From NCBI GenBank assembly GCA_032988165.1, contig JANTQF010000143.1, positions 20,986 to 84,985 on the forward strand: a stretch of DNA of 64,000 bases, in the 5' to 3' direction. This document shows, piece after piece, positions 22,951-35,600 of the stretch. Origin of the DNA: Emmonsiellopsis sp. PD_33 (Eukaryota; Ascomycota; Eurotiomycetes; Onygenales; Ajellomycetaceae). The stretch's first letter is position 1. Every line of letters starts with the position of its first letter. The notes under the pieces were generated by a model. That model saw only the letters and a program-made list of their open reading frames with translations, had not been told where the DNA came from and made no database searches. The position numbers and the translations under genes were made by a program.

Positions 22951-24081
22951 TGTGAGAAGTAATGCTGATATCGTTGGACAAAATGTCTATATTATCATTC
23001 CACGATGACGGGGTGCACAATCCTATGGGTAGGTATGTGGGAACATACGTATTTATAGACTTTCAAAAAAAGGAACCTGGGGAGACGATGGAGGAGAAAA
23101 GTGGGTAAAATTGGAGAGCGGAGAGTATTTGGGTCGTCCAAGGGCTGTAGATAGACATGGAGCTTACTACATGTATATATGTCTATGACATCGCCAGTCC
23201 GATGATCGCTTTTCTCCGCACCCAACATGATGGACCACCGCTTGAGGAACCTCCGAGTCAAAGCGCCATGGTTTGCTGGCACATGGTAGAGTACAAGATT
23301 TGGATTGAGCATTTCCAGATCAGGCAATCTCTCGTTTGACTACCCCGGGCCATTAAAGCTGATTCCAAAATCTAACAGGTACCTTAGACTCCTAGGGTGG
23401 AGTCCACCTCAGAAGACCGATATTAAAGCCCTGCCAGAGAACATCCCATAGTGGTGAAAAGGATGAACCAGCTGGCGCCCTGTGAACGCATCAGCCATGG
23501 ATCTGACTTGACTCCGGGAGGGAGGCAACCTCCCAGTACCCGCCGCAACCCAAATTCTCCCAGTTAAAACAAAGGGGCAACAACTGGACGTCCAGCGAGT
23601 CTGCTGCACCCCCGAAGGGCTACATCATAACCACATCATAAGTGCAAGAATCCTTGAGAAAATGTCCACTGATCTGCTATGCGCACACACGACGTCCGAA
23701 GTGTCCGATAGACTGGCCAACCACACGTGTTGATGTGCTTCAGCTTGTTCGTGACTGACGTTGAAGTTGGAGGTCTACCATGTTGGTTCAAACAAGCTTT
23801 CCCGTCCGCTATTTTTGCCATCGGAAGACATTGGGCCAGGATCATCGCCCAATTGCGTCATGGGGGAGCCGGGTCACGTGGTGCTCTCTGCCCTCATCCA
23901 TTAAATTCTTGTCCCCTAAACACTTGATGGAGGGAGAAGGTTGGTTGGATTGAAAGAGCTAGCTAGAGAACTGACGATATAGTGTGTGCGGTCACTCATT
24001 TTCCTGGGCCATATTGAGCAGTACCACTATGTGTTAAATGAAAGTATGTACGGAATTCTCATTGCAATTAACTACTAACTA
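22951..24081. promoter_or_regulatory. MFS promoter region and 3' flank of the membrane-protein gene
   Basis: A 1.13-kb gap. The left part is upstream of the minus-strand MFS transporter and the right part is downstream of the minus-strand membrane-protein gene. Open frames here are short and unrelated to any family I know. Two loose CreA-type cores (CCCCGG near 23343 and GTGGAG near 23397) lie about 400 bp upstream of the transporter start, but such hexamers are frequent by chance. Confidence 0.4.
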
Positions 24082-25759
24082 TTAATGATTTCTTGATTCC
24101 ATCTCCGTAATCCTCCTATTAATTTCCTTTTTTTCCCTATTTAACCGTTCAAGCTCCATCTGCCGCGCAATCTCTGCCTCTAATCTTGCTCTTTCGGCGC
24201 GCAATTGTTCGAGGGTTTGATTTGAACCTCCTCCTGATACAAGGCCGGCAGTGTGAGTTGGTTCTTCTAGGACTACGGGTACTGTGGATGCGGGCAAAGA
24301 GTGCGGGTCCCCTGTGATGCCTTGAACAAGTGGCTGTGGAGGTGTCTCACTCGCTTGGGAGCTTGGTTGAGTCCATTGCCATCCCCCACCGGAGGCCGGG
24401 ACAGGGGCGGACTGTGGGTTCGCTGCTGGAGAAATGGATTTTGAAACCGATGACGGGGGATTTGTCTCTAATTCCAGTGGCTGGGGAGAGTTTTGCTGGC
24501 TAGATAATTCCACGAAACCGGCTGACGGGTTCAATTCTGCCCTGCGCTCATGCAATTGTCCGGAACTGAGTTCTTGCAATGGTCTCGAGCCAAGTTCCTG
24601 GGGCTGGGTCGCTGCTGGTTGGCCAGGGGCCTCTACAAGTGCAGCAGACGGGTTTAATTCCGCTCTGTGTTCTTGTGATTGTCCAGCAGCCAGTTCCTGC
24701 CACCTAGATTGACCAGATACCTCTACAAGGGCGGCTGCAGGATTTAATTCTGCCCTATGTTCTTCTATTTGACCGATATGAGCATCCTGAGAAGGTCCAA
24801 GATGTGTGGTGTCGTCCAAGTCTGGTTTTTCCATGGCCCCTGGTGCATTGTCGTGCTGATCGAATTTTGCGCCTCCCTTCTGTTTTCGACGTCGCCGGAC
24901 GAAGAGGAAGAAGACCAAAACTATGATTACTACAATGGGTATCGTAACACCGATTGCAGCTTTAGCACCTGTAGAGAGCCCATTTTGGGAGCTGGAACCT
25001 TCTGGTTGTTCTGGGGAGTCTGTCTTGCCTGGTGAGGTGGACGTTTTCGAGGAGGCTGTTTGTGTCGGACCTGGCAGAAGAAGCTGAACACGGTACCCCA
25101 TATAATGATTTGCCATGTTATTCTCCTGAGCAAATGTTTCCGTAATCGTGGTCTGGGGGGCGTCGCAATCGCCGATTGGTGTCCCCGAGATAGCCTCGCC
25201 AGAGGACACTGGCTTGATACATGCATCTTTATTCGAGGATGCGCATTCCCAACCACTGGAAGCTGTCAGCATATGTCTCCAGAACATTGGTTTTTGGGAA
25301 CTGCAGGAGTTCCCTTTCTTTTAAATGCAAAAAATCTCAAAGACTAAGAGAAATGAAAGAGACACGTTTGAGATATAATCGATGTAATAGACTTGCATAC
25401 CTCGGACAGCATCCAATAACTGTTTCTCCTGGAGACAGAAGGCTCCAAAAATCCGCATCCTCCCCCCTTGGAGCCCCCTCACCCTCCACACGTGAACTAG
25501 TACAGGCCGATGTGTATCCATGAGGACAACTTAATCCAGGAGAGTAAAGACTGAGGTCGCCCGCGAATAGGAGAGGGTAAGAGGCACCAGGCGGGAAGCA
25601 AGAGGATGAAGCAACGTGCCACCCATCTCCGCTGGTGGTACAAGAGGCTCCCCAGAAAGCGCCCGGTCTGTCAGAGGTTACCTTAAGAGCGAGAGTCGAG
25701 CATTCAGACGGCGGGGTAAATTCAGTGGTTAGAGGACCCAAGATCGTTCGCCGTTGCAT
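24082..25759 (-). CDS. single-pass membrane protein with Cys-rich ectodomain and repeated tail
   Basis: Minus strand, exons 25759-25401 and 25300-24082, encoding 525 aa. The N-terminal half follows a widespread fungal pattern: LTTEFTPP, several spaced cysteines, a CFPPG segment, YSPGLSCPHGYTSAC and a CCP motif completed by splicing. A Ser/Thr-rich linker leads to one transmembrane helix near residues 240-262 (AIGVTIPIVVIIVLVFFLF), then a stop-transfer RRRRKQK. The cytosolic part holds three spaced copies of a HRAELNPSAALVE-like unit, then Pro/Ser-rich sequence. It ends in a coiled coil (LRAERARLEAEIARQMELERL). As in other members of this uncharacterised group, no cleavable signal peptide is visible. 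A role as a surface sensor is a guess from topology. Confidence 0.78.
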
Positions 25760-26350
25760 TGTTGCTGCAGTGCGCTCCGTAGCATGATGAATGATGGAAT
25801 GGACAACATGTTTTGGGTCCTGTGAGGAGACTCCAGATCCAATCCCCCCTGACGCTTGATTATCGAAGCTAGACCATAAATGATCAAATTTGAGGATCGG
25901 CAGAGATTGAAGCAGCGATATCCCGCCCCTTGGCCTCTTGAGATGGATGGGTGCCCTGGAACCCAATGGAGGCCCCAGAACGCCAACATGTGCACGCTAA
26001 TTGGGCACATAATAGGGCTAACATATTGCGAGAATGATGATGTTCAGAGAGATGTTCATCTCCTCGGCTGCAGACAAGGAAGACATGGATCGCGATGGAT
26101 GTCATTGGCTGTGGCCTGGTGAATCAGTTCGTATTGATTCTTGGCTTAACAGCGCTCCAGAAACACGCGGGGAGGGATCCCATGGAAGCAAGTCCAAGCG
26201 AGCGTGGTTTATCCCTAAATAAGTAATGATGAAGCAGGTCAAACAAACCGAGATAACATTATCTGGGATATATTGTTTGACCTCAATTTTTATCATCAAT
26301 GCCAGAAGAAGAATTTTCCAGTCGGTGGTTTGAATAAACTCCTGACAGCA
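25760..26350. other. 5' flank of the membrane-protein gene
   Basis: A 591-bp segment upstream of the minus-strand membrane-protein gene. It has normal CpG content until 26324. No gene was recognised. Confidence 0.45.
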
Positions 26351-26369
26351 TGGAGAAAATCCTTGCCCC
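26351..26369 (+). repeat. left copy of 19-bp direct repeat (candidate target-site duplication)
   Basis: TGGAGAAAATCCTTGCCCC here is identical to positions 32638-32656. The two copies bracket the LINE relic, in direct orientation, at a spacing of 6.3 kb. Flanking bases differ on both sides, so the match is exactly 19 bp. A perfect 19-mer is unlikely by chance at two such places, and the length suits LINE target-site duplications. Confidence 0.6.
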
Positions 26370-26939
26370 CTGGAAGGGCAAGCAGCAAGCAGCTACTTGG
26401 AGATTCTCTTCTCTACAACTCTCATCAGAGCTTACCTGTTGGATCTGGGGGATTATCTGCTGCTGCTTGGCCTTTGGGCACACCTCCCAGTGTTGAGAGA
26501 GGTGTGTTTCAAGCTCAACTGCAACACCTCTACATGGAAGCTCTGAGGGACAATTACTGGAGGACAACATCCTTATAGGGATGAAGTCCAAAGGGAAATA
26601 AAATGGTTGCAGCCAACAAAATCTTGCCCTGGAGGAGGCTCTACTGCCTCATCCCCCCCCCTGATTCTCTATACAGATCCCCCCCTTACTCCTTCTTGAG
26701 GACACATGTCATCCTCAAAAGGTGATCAACAGATGAAAGAGGTAGTAAAGAATTTTCACCTGTATAGCCAATTAGGAGGCTTCTAGGGTGAGGATCACAG
26801 GCTTGGCAGTGCACCATCAACTGGTATATGTTGAGAATGCCTCTAAAGACCTCATAAACCAGAATATAACTACTTGAAACATTTTGAATACTCACACTGT
26901 TCTATTAATCCTTTTGAGAAATGAATCCTAATATCATAG

Positions 26940-28290
26940 CAGATATTAAAGAATAAGGACTAATAAATCTGATGCCTAATAGACTGGAGATAGATGATCA
27001 GAGGGGTAAATACAGCCTGAAGATAAGTATGTCCCAGAAAATCTTTATTAATGATGATAATAGCCCAGGTGTGGAAACTAACTTTAACTGGGCAAATGAA
27101 GTAGAGGATGTGGAGAAGCACAAGCTGCACAAGGAAGTAAGAAAGAAGAAGAAGAAGGAGAATAAATAGCAGTTAAAAGCTGTAGAGAATGAAGTTGATG
27201 AGATTCCCACTTAAGAGAATAAGAATATAGACATGAAGATGACTGGGGTTAATAAGACTTAAGGAGAGGAGGATGCCCCTAACAATGCAGAGCCCACATT
27301 AATACTAGAGATACTCTTAATAGGAATTATAGAGATATTTATGAATACTTCTCATTTATTACTAAAATGATTGAGGGTACCTATAGAAACCTCATCATTA
27401 CAGGGGAAGTCAGGTACTAAATATAAAACCCAGAAAGTAAAGGATTAGAACCTCACAGAGTCACTATAAGCAGCAGCAGCCTCTATAATTAGGTAGCTGA
27501 AAAAGCCTCTTACTCACTATTATAATATCTCTAATAAGATTACTCCTTCAGCTCTGAACCCTGCACCCAAGATTACTTTAATAAGACACAAAAATCAAAT
27601 AATAGACCCAGAGAAGAACTTAGTTTAATATTCAGATAGAACTTACCTCTACCTGCAGCTCCTAAATGAGTTACATGGCACTGGAAAGATGGAATTAGTA
27701 GATGTAGTGAATTTCCTGATTAAGAATAAGGTTCTAGAATCAAGAGAGATTCTATTTACTCACACTTATAACTCAAAAGGGTAGCTAATCCACTGTATAA
27801 CACTTAAAGCAGTTAAACATGCTACTAGCATAAAACTTAACCTGCTTGATTATAAGGTGTTAGTCTCCATGTACCTCACAGATGAGGCCCAGGTGTTTAT
27901 TATAATAAGAATAAAGAGGGTAATAAAGAAGGAAATAGTGAAGTGCCTCTCAGGAATAGAGGGGATCAAGTTTAAGGGGCTGGACTTTTAGTTGGGAAAG
28001 TAGGAGTACCATGAGATGCAGGATAAAGAGGTAGTATTAGTTTTTAGAGACATAATAAGTTTTCATTCTCTGGAAGTTTCACTGGGAGACTCTACCTTAG
28101 CTTATTCTAACTCTATTCAGGCCTTGTTCAGGGCAGTAAATACAGCTACCTTCAGATGTGAGCTATGCACAGCAAATAATAAAAGGAACAGAGGACACTT
28201 TGTTCTAGACTACTTAATACTCTAGTCATTCAATGTGAAAGAGAAAAGCAGATTAGTAGTCTTGCTCAAAAAGCAGCTAATCCTCAAGAG
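26940..28290 (+). pseudogene. LINE ORF1-like relic (gag-like)
   Basis: This stretch has fragments with a bias towards charged residues: a Lys-rich run near 27130-27165, then open pieces between 27660 and 28225. One piece contains CELCTANNKRNRGHF, which could be the remains of a zinc knuckle, but spacing is not canonical. Several stops interrupt it. Assignment to ORF1 rests mainly on its place upstream of the endonuclease and reverse transcriptase. Confidence 0.4.
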
Positions 28291-31200
28291 AAAATTTTAA
28301 TGAATAGAATTAGAATAATCTCAATTAATGCATACTCTCTATAAGATTCTGCCTGTTTTACTAATACATATTACATGATATAAAGTGAGGATATAGATAT
28401 AGTCTTGATATAGGAGGCCTTCCTGACCTAAGAATTGACTGAGGAACTGAAGAATTAATATCTAATAATACTGATTATAGTGTATAAGGCTGATATAAGA
28501 AGAGGGATGATGATATTAATTAATTCTAAGACCTTAGATTAGCACTCTGAGCTAGAACCCAGTAAGGGAAATGAATATATCCTCTTTAAAGATGCTACTG
28601 AAAGACTACTAGTTTGTAAAATGAAGATAAGAGGTAAAACTCTAGTCATAGCTAATGTCTATACCTCTATAGAGGTAGTGGACAGGCTATAATGGCTAAG
28701 AACTGTTAATAATCAGCTAGATAGAAACCTCCTACCCTTTAGGTGCAATATAGTTAGAGGAGATTAGAATGAGATGCTTAGCTAAAAAAATGCTCACATT
28801 CTTAGAGTGGTGCTAATAACCAGGCAGTATGAAGCTAAATGTCTGCTGACTCACCTGAGAGACAAGAGAGTACTAGTAAATAGGTGATGAATCTGAAATC
28901 CTACCTTAATAGTATACATCTTTTACTAAGGGAATAAGGGGGTGTCCCAGATCAATAGACTGTACCTTAGGGAAGACTGAATGAGGAACTCAGAGAGATA
29001 GAATATAAAAGTTATAGGCCTCTAAATAGACTATCATTCAGTCTAGTTCTATATTGATGCACCTATTCAGATTCAGAGGGGACCTGACTGGTAGAGACTC
29101 TACCTGTACTCACTTTAACTCTTAAGGGTTACTAAAACCTACAGAAAGATGGTAGAAGACCTGATGATGAAATGATGACATCTGACTAGCCTCTTAGACA
29201 TCTAAATAGAATTAAAATTTAAGATTGAAGTAAAGCTTTGGGAGGAAGATGCCTGGGCATTTAAAGCCTATAGGAGACTCCAAACTCATATTGAAAGATG
29301 TCAAAGGAAATTATGGAGAAGATAGACTGAAGGTAATATTAATGATGAGGTTGAGATTTTACTATCCTCTCTTAACCTCCAGGAAAGATGCCTAGAGGAG
29401 TAAACATATAAAAACTATACTTATAATGCCATGGCTAAGCATACTCTCCTTAATGAACATATGTCTAAATGGTTCTTTTCTAAAGCCCATATAAATATAT
29501 AGATGAATATTGAGGCCCTGATTGATAACTACAGGTATCTTCAGGTAGAAGTGGAAGGGATCCTTGAAATAGCAGCTACTTTTTATGAGAAGCTATTTAG
29601 TGAAAAGAACTCAGATATTGAAGTAGTAAGAGAGCTTTATAGTAGATTAGGTAGAATAAAACCCAGTGATATAGAGTCCTTAACATGGAGGATCTCTGAG
29701 CATAAGATTATAACTTTCATCTGAAGGATGGCTTTGAGAAAGTCACTCAGACTGAATGGATTGCTAAGTAAGTTCTATAAGATGCTCCTGCAAATAGATA
29801 ATGAAGTTGAAATACCTGCTCTTATAGAGATACTGAAGCTGATGTATAATAATATATTAGTAGGAAAATAAGTTCCAGAGGAATGAATAAAGGGCATCCT
29901 CACTCTACTGTTTAAGAAAGAGGAGAAGATAGACCTCAGAAACTACTACCCCTTATTAATAATAAATGTGAATTATAAGATATTAATAGAAATTATAATA
30001 AACAGACTGGTAAAGGTTCTAGCCTTTATAATAGGAGTGCACTAATCAGCCTTCCTTCCTGGATGATTGATAGATGATAATGTCTGAATAATCTAATATG
30101 CTCTTATATGCTCTGGCCCAGAGAGACCTGCTGTCCTCTTCATAGATCAGGAAAAGACCTATAACTGAGTTAGTTACTCCTACATGTAGGAGGTACTGTG
30201 GTCTCTAGGTGCTAAGAAGAAATTCATCTATCTGATACAAATATATTATACTAGAGCAGCTGTCTTAGTGCACATCAATGGGTTTAAAAGCAGATTAGTC
30301 CTAGTTCTGAGTAGAGTACATCAAGAGGATCTGATCAGCTACTTATTATATGTAGCTATCATTAAGACTCTAATCTATATCATACTCAAAACTCCTCTCA
30401 TTAGAAGTATAAGCCTTGAAGGTGAAACAATTAAGACTCTGATGTATGCAGATGATATTATAATCTTACTTTAAAATAATAATAAAATAGTAGTAATTCA
30501 AGAGATCCTGCTCCTCTACTCTCATATCAGCAGTGCCAGGGTGAACTAGGGAAAGTCAAAGCTAATAAAGGTGGAGAGACCCCTGTCACTAGCAGGTATC
30601 CTAGAAATTCCACCTGGCATGGCATATGAGTACCTTAGAGTCCCTGTAGGCCTGAATATTAAAGATGCAATCAATAAGTTCTGGAAGGATATAGTGGAGA
30701 AGATAGTAGGCATAGCAGGCTATTAGGTATAATTTTATCTCTCTATAAAAGGAAGAGTGCTAGTAGCCAACATCCTCATGATATTCATCCCACATTTTAT
30801 CCTCTAATTTGTGAAGATACTGATAGAGGCCAAAGAAAAGCTCCAGAAGGAATACTACTATCTAGTCTAAGATGATAAAAGAAGTAAAGAAATATACAAC
30901 CTACATGTCTGTCTTGAGGTAAAGAATGGTGGGATTGAGTGTATGAATCTGAAATCTATCATTAAGGCCTCTATAATCTCTATGATGAACAGAGCATCAA
31001 TCTAGCCTCATCTACCCTAAGTAATTATAGTACAGGAAATAATGATAATCTCAGCAATAAGAACTACAGGAGAGGTATTAAATTTTATAGTAACTCAGCT
31101 GTGGTTTCAGAGAATCAGCAGCCAATCAAATTGGCTGATGAGGGTAAGAGACCAGTAAATAACATAGTATAAGTTAAATAAAGTAGATTTTTTAGAATTA

Positions 31201-32600
31201 TTCTAATTAGCTGAGTCTGAGTCATACATGGATGTTCTGAATGTTTATTTCTGATATCACCCCTATATAGGGGGGATAACTGGAGGGGGCCCCAGGCAAT
31301 AAAGCTCTGAGATATGGAGGGAACTGTGAGAATGAGGAGCTCACTACCTTGAGGATGTATAGGACCCTTGATTAGAAATACTCAAAATACCATAAATATT
31401 ACCTAAAAGACTGGAGGCTAGGGCCCTCTAAATGATCAAAATAATGATGAATATAATTCCAGATGAGTGGAAGCCACTTCTAAGTCAATCAGAAGGAGCT
31501 TAGATCAGGCTGTAATTCTCTTAGGTGACCTACTTGTATAGAGAGATGTTAATTGAGGAAGTGACCTATAAGATAGCTCACAAACTACTCTTAATGAAAA
31601 GGCTAGAGAGGGTAGATTTCAGTTTATGAGTGCTTAGACTGATTGATGCCTATAAAGAGGTTACTAGTAAGTTAGTGATCTTAGTATGCCTTTAGAAAAT
31701 GGCTAGAAGATAATTTCATGTATCTAAAGTAGAAGACCTCATCTGGAGATTACTTTATGATAAGATGCAGATAAGCTCTAAACTATCTTGAATAGACCTC
31801 TACTATTAGCTTTATCTAATATATGGAACTAACCTAACTATAAGGCATATCTGGGTGGAATGCACAGTGGTGATTGATGTCTAGAAAGAGACTGTTGAGA
31901 TTTGAGACTTATTAGGTATAAGCACACTAATGAAAGCTTCAAGATCAAGAAATGAAATGATTACACTAATAATAATATCTCTATAAGGGGGTGCAATGGG
32001 ATGTTAGTAGCAGGCCCTATACTCAATAACTACATGAGTGATATGGAAATTATATCTATCTCACTTCTGAAGCCTTATGAATGTATATTGAGATATCTCA
32101 GCAGCAAGGACATACTATAGGCTGCAAATCCAGAGTCAGATAATGATAGAAAGAACAATCTGCCTTAATAAATATTATAGAATGCCTCAGCACAGTACAT
32201 AGATATTTCATGAAGTCTGGGGAGAAAACCCAAAGATGATTAGAGTGGTAAAGGGCCCTCAGGCCACTAACCCCTAGAGAAGACAGTGAACATAAATCAT
32301 GATTAAAGTTATTAAATGAACCTCAATCAGGAATGAAGGACAGAGTAATACTACAGATGAAAACATTGAAGACCTGATAGATCATAAAGAATAGATAAAC
32401 ATCTGATGAACTGAAGATACTAGATGGTTGCAGCAGCTAAGGTTCCCTCCCAACTTAAATAGGGGTCTTAGTGATGATGCTGTAACTAATAAAACACTTA
32501 ATGAAGAGTAGTGAGATGAGGTTTAAGTCCCTGTATCAGCACTTAGAGTTAGGTAACTACACCTCTTCATGGCTGATCTTTCTGTATGTAAATATATGTA
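28290..32600 (+). pseudogene. LINE ORF2 relic: endonuclease and reverse transcriptase
   Basis: Fragments in order are: an endonuclease-like start (INAYSL, then DIDIVLI and EAFLT at about 28321-28435); an IDYHSV near 29023-29037 that recalls the SDHxxV end of APE nucleases; a linker; and reverse transcriptase from about 29700. RT pieces include NYYPLLIINVNYKILIEIIINRL, AVLFIDQEKTYN, a degraded VRQGDPLSP box read as VHQEDLISYLL, and YADDIIILL at 30445. A thumb-like region follows to about 31200. Stops occur every few dozen codons, so the protein cannot be made. The C-terminal third is too decayed to assign. Confidence 0.75.
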
Positions 32601-32637
32601 TGAGTATAGAGTGGCTAAATCAAAAACAACTTTATAC

Positions 32638-32656
32638 TGGAGAAAATCCTTGCCCC
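32638..32656 (+). repeat. right copy of 19-bp direct repeat (candidate target-site duplication)
   Basis: Identical to 26351-26369. The CpG-free tract runs about 330 bp further right, to 32983, so decay seems to have spread past the element or the true end lies further out. Confidence 0.6.
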
Positions 32657-35600
32657 TAAAAAAGCTTCAGAAGCTATGTGAGAATAAAACTAGTGACTCC
32701 ATCCATTCACCCTCACCTCTGGAGGACAATCAGTGAAGATGATTTCTTGGAGAGTAATTCATAGGGTATTTATATTAATAAGAATAAAACATGCAACTCT
32801 AGATTAAAGATCTTATAATCTCATTAATTACTTGTAATACTAGTACCTATTCTGAGGCTATCTTATGAGGTTTATATAAATACTAGTAATCCCACAAATA
32901 GAAAGAGTTGGAAAGTTCAGAAATAGCAGATGTGAAGGGGAAGAAGGAAATGTATGAGAAATAGCCATCTCAGTGGGAAACAGCGCTGAGATTGTGTTTT
33001 TACCTTTCTCCAATCTTTATGTCATTTTATTTCTTTATCTCTGGAAAAAAGGGGGGCCTGAACTCCTACCCATGGGCAACTTCTTCCTGTTATTTCCATT
33101 CAAACCAAATACAGCAGTGTCAACAGTCAAACTCCAAGAGTGGTTTGTCTTGACTAAAGGCCGACTGATAGCTAGCAAGAGTCATTCTATATTCCTCGTT
33201 ACATTTTATCCAGGCCAGCTACTATGAAATTTGCCTCGTGCGTTAGGAAAATGGTGTGTCATAAAAGTGGTGCCTCAGAGCAAGGCTCCTCATGATTCAG
33301 TCCGCCGAATGAACCCCTGGTTAGAGTGCAGCAAACAAGATTATTATTGAAAGGGGCAGTGGGGGGATTGAAAATTGAAACTGGGGTTTGGAGTTTGGAG
33401 TTTGTGATTTTATGTGACTATTTTGCTATTTTGACTTTTATACCAGTTGTTGCAGAAATCGATGTTAATATATTAGTGAGAAGAGACAATGGAATGGAAA
33501 ACCATACCTACTACCTATGGTAACTACCTAGTTAAATACCATGTCCCCCTTTTTTTTCTTTTGGTTTTTGGTTCTATTTCTTCCAGTTACCTAAATGAGG
33601 GATATGCCAAATCCTTCCACCTCCTGCATCAGTTCCAAAGCCATAAAAGCTCTTTGAGAATGGTTACCTTTGGAAGAAATAACTACACTGGCCTCTCATA
33701 GCCGGAAAAGACTACTAGTATTTAATAACGATAACGAAACTTCTTATAGTTGCTTAAGTACGCTCTTCAGACAGCCAGAGATTCTCCAGGCGCGGATAGT
33801 TAAATACTCCAACGGCAGGGGCCTACACAAAATCTTCACTCTCATCAGCGTCCGTCCCAGACAGAAAACAAAGTATTGTCCAACCCGACGAACACGGCCC
33901 AAAGGGAACATCGGGTCGGAACCGTGAAGAAAAAACAATGGTTCGGACTCCACGGACTCCGAGGATTTTTTCTTGAAAGTGGTTGGTTCCGCCTCCGTTC
34001 CAATCTCTGGGGATTTTGCTAACTTCGGAGGGTCGGAGTCGGTAAAGCCGTGTCTTTGTTTCGGGGAATTTTTTTTAACTAAATTGAAAGAAGATCGTCC
34101 TCCAGATGCCAGATGGTGGGGTTGCCAGCGAGGAATGTGGGGATTCATGAAACTGCAGCTGGCACAAGTGGGATCATGGCTTGAAACAACAGTGGTTTGT
34201 CTGCCCGGCTAAAATGCAATGGCTCCCGAAGGGTTGGTATGATTTGGGGGCAAGTTATTTAACTGCAGAGCACTCTGTAGGCAGGTGGCCCTTCACAGAA
34301 GCTACAGAGGCTCCTGTGTCTTTTCCTTTCTTTACCCCGCCCCTTCAAAGCTGTTTTTCGGTTTCTCTTTTGATTTGAGGAAATAGGGGGATTGGAAAAA
34401 GAATGTTGCTGCCTTGTACCAGGTTATTAATAAATCCAACAAAATGGTACAGGCCCTAGGGCTAAGTTTTACGCTGGATGTGGCTCAATTTATGGAAAGG
34501 CTCAAACAATGGAGAAACGGGATGGATCAGCCCTGAAGCGGGAGACAAGGGAGGTTTTGCCCTGTCGTTGGCCGTGGCGCAGCAAGGAGCGAGGAGCGAC
34601 TTTTATCAAGGCGGGACTGCCACTGTAGCTGGCAGCTTGTGACATCCATTAGGATTACATTCCATACCAAAATTGAAGGAGGGATATGAAAAGGGCAAAA
34701 TAATAGAGGAACCTCTTTTCCGGTTTGCTTTGTTTTTTGTTTAGTCGAGGGTTTGATATCTTGAGAGGGAGTAATTTGATTATGGCTTCTTTGCTCGGGG
34801 TCAGTTCCATATTCAAGGATCCATACAGAAGTCCAGCTCTGGGAAGGCCTCGGCCTGCTTCGGAGGTTTTGTTTGTGGTCCGTTTTGAACGGAAGGAGCA
34901 GAGTCCAGATTAAGTTTCCCAGGCTAATCCATTTATTATATGAGCGGAGGGAGGGACGGCGCTTGACAGTGGGCGAGATTGACGAGATCAGTCGCCCGAT
35001 ACGTTTTTATTTTCTTCAGGAGACCTGCATTGAGCCATTATGGGTCAACCATAAGGTTGACGATTCATTTGAGCAGTTCGGCCGGACTCGCGGACAATGA
35101 TCCTTGATTCGATTTTTTGATAGTGAGGGCGCAAATGGTTATTAGGTTTGCTACTGCGTGGCTGCTTATGATCCTGGAGGGCGAGACGAGATAATATTGC
35201 CTGCGACATCCTCTTTGGGTATGGGAGGGTTTCGGTATGTATCATCTGAAAAGTGATGAGTGATGTAACCGTGAAAGGTCTTGATATGGTCCATTCGGGG
35301 TAAGGTTAGTCAATGAACAGGGCCAACAATAGGGAACCCTCAACTCAAGTCAATTAGCACACATGCAGGACATGGGCAAGCAGTTGATGCTGTGCTTGAT
35401 AGCCTTGCAGTTGCATCTGTAAGTGGTTAATTACCCTAGCAAACATGTTACATCAGTCAGTAAACCAAGATTGTCCCAACCGACAAAAACACTTGACATT
35501 GTAAGTGACATTTCTTGTCAGATATTATGGCCATGAAGAGCACAAGGTTGTGTCTTCATTTTTGATATTTCTTGCCAGTGGGATGGTCATGATCAGGGAA

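Larger units (their letters stand above)
26370..32637 (+). mobile_element. decayed non-LTR (LINE) retrotransposon, CpG-free
   Basis: The element reads on the + strand. Translating its frames gives a relic of a two-ORF LINE: a basic ORF1-like part, an APE-type endonuclease region, and a reverse transcriptase with the YADD catalytic box at 30445-30456. All frames are broken by many stops. I find no CG dinucleotide from 26325 to 32983. Loss of CpG plus many TGA and TAG stops in place of CGA and CAG codons is what RIP or methylation-driven decay of repeats produces. Boundaries are taken from the 19-bp repeat. No poly-A tail is visible at the right end. The clade is uncertain (L1-like or Tad1-like). 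Confidence 0.85.

Noticed and set aside
20627..25759. A nutrient-uptake cluster formed by the MFS transporter and the neighbouring membrane protein
   Set aside because: No catabolic enzyme or pathway regulator is next to them, and the 1.1-kb gap and unrelated functions give no support for a cluster.
32973..34378. Frames of 60-134 codons right of the LINE as possible young genes
   Set aside because: Peptides are short, start mostly at non-ATG codons, lack known motifs, and no splice-joined longer model could be built.
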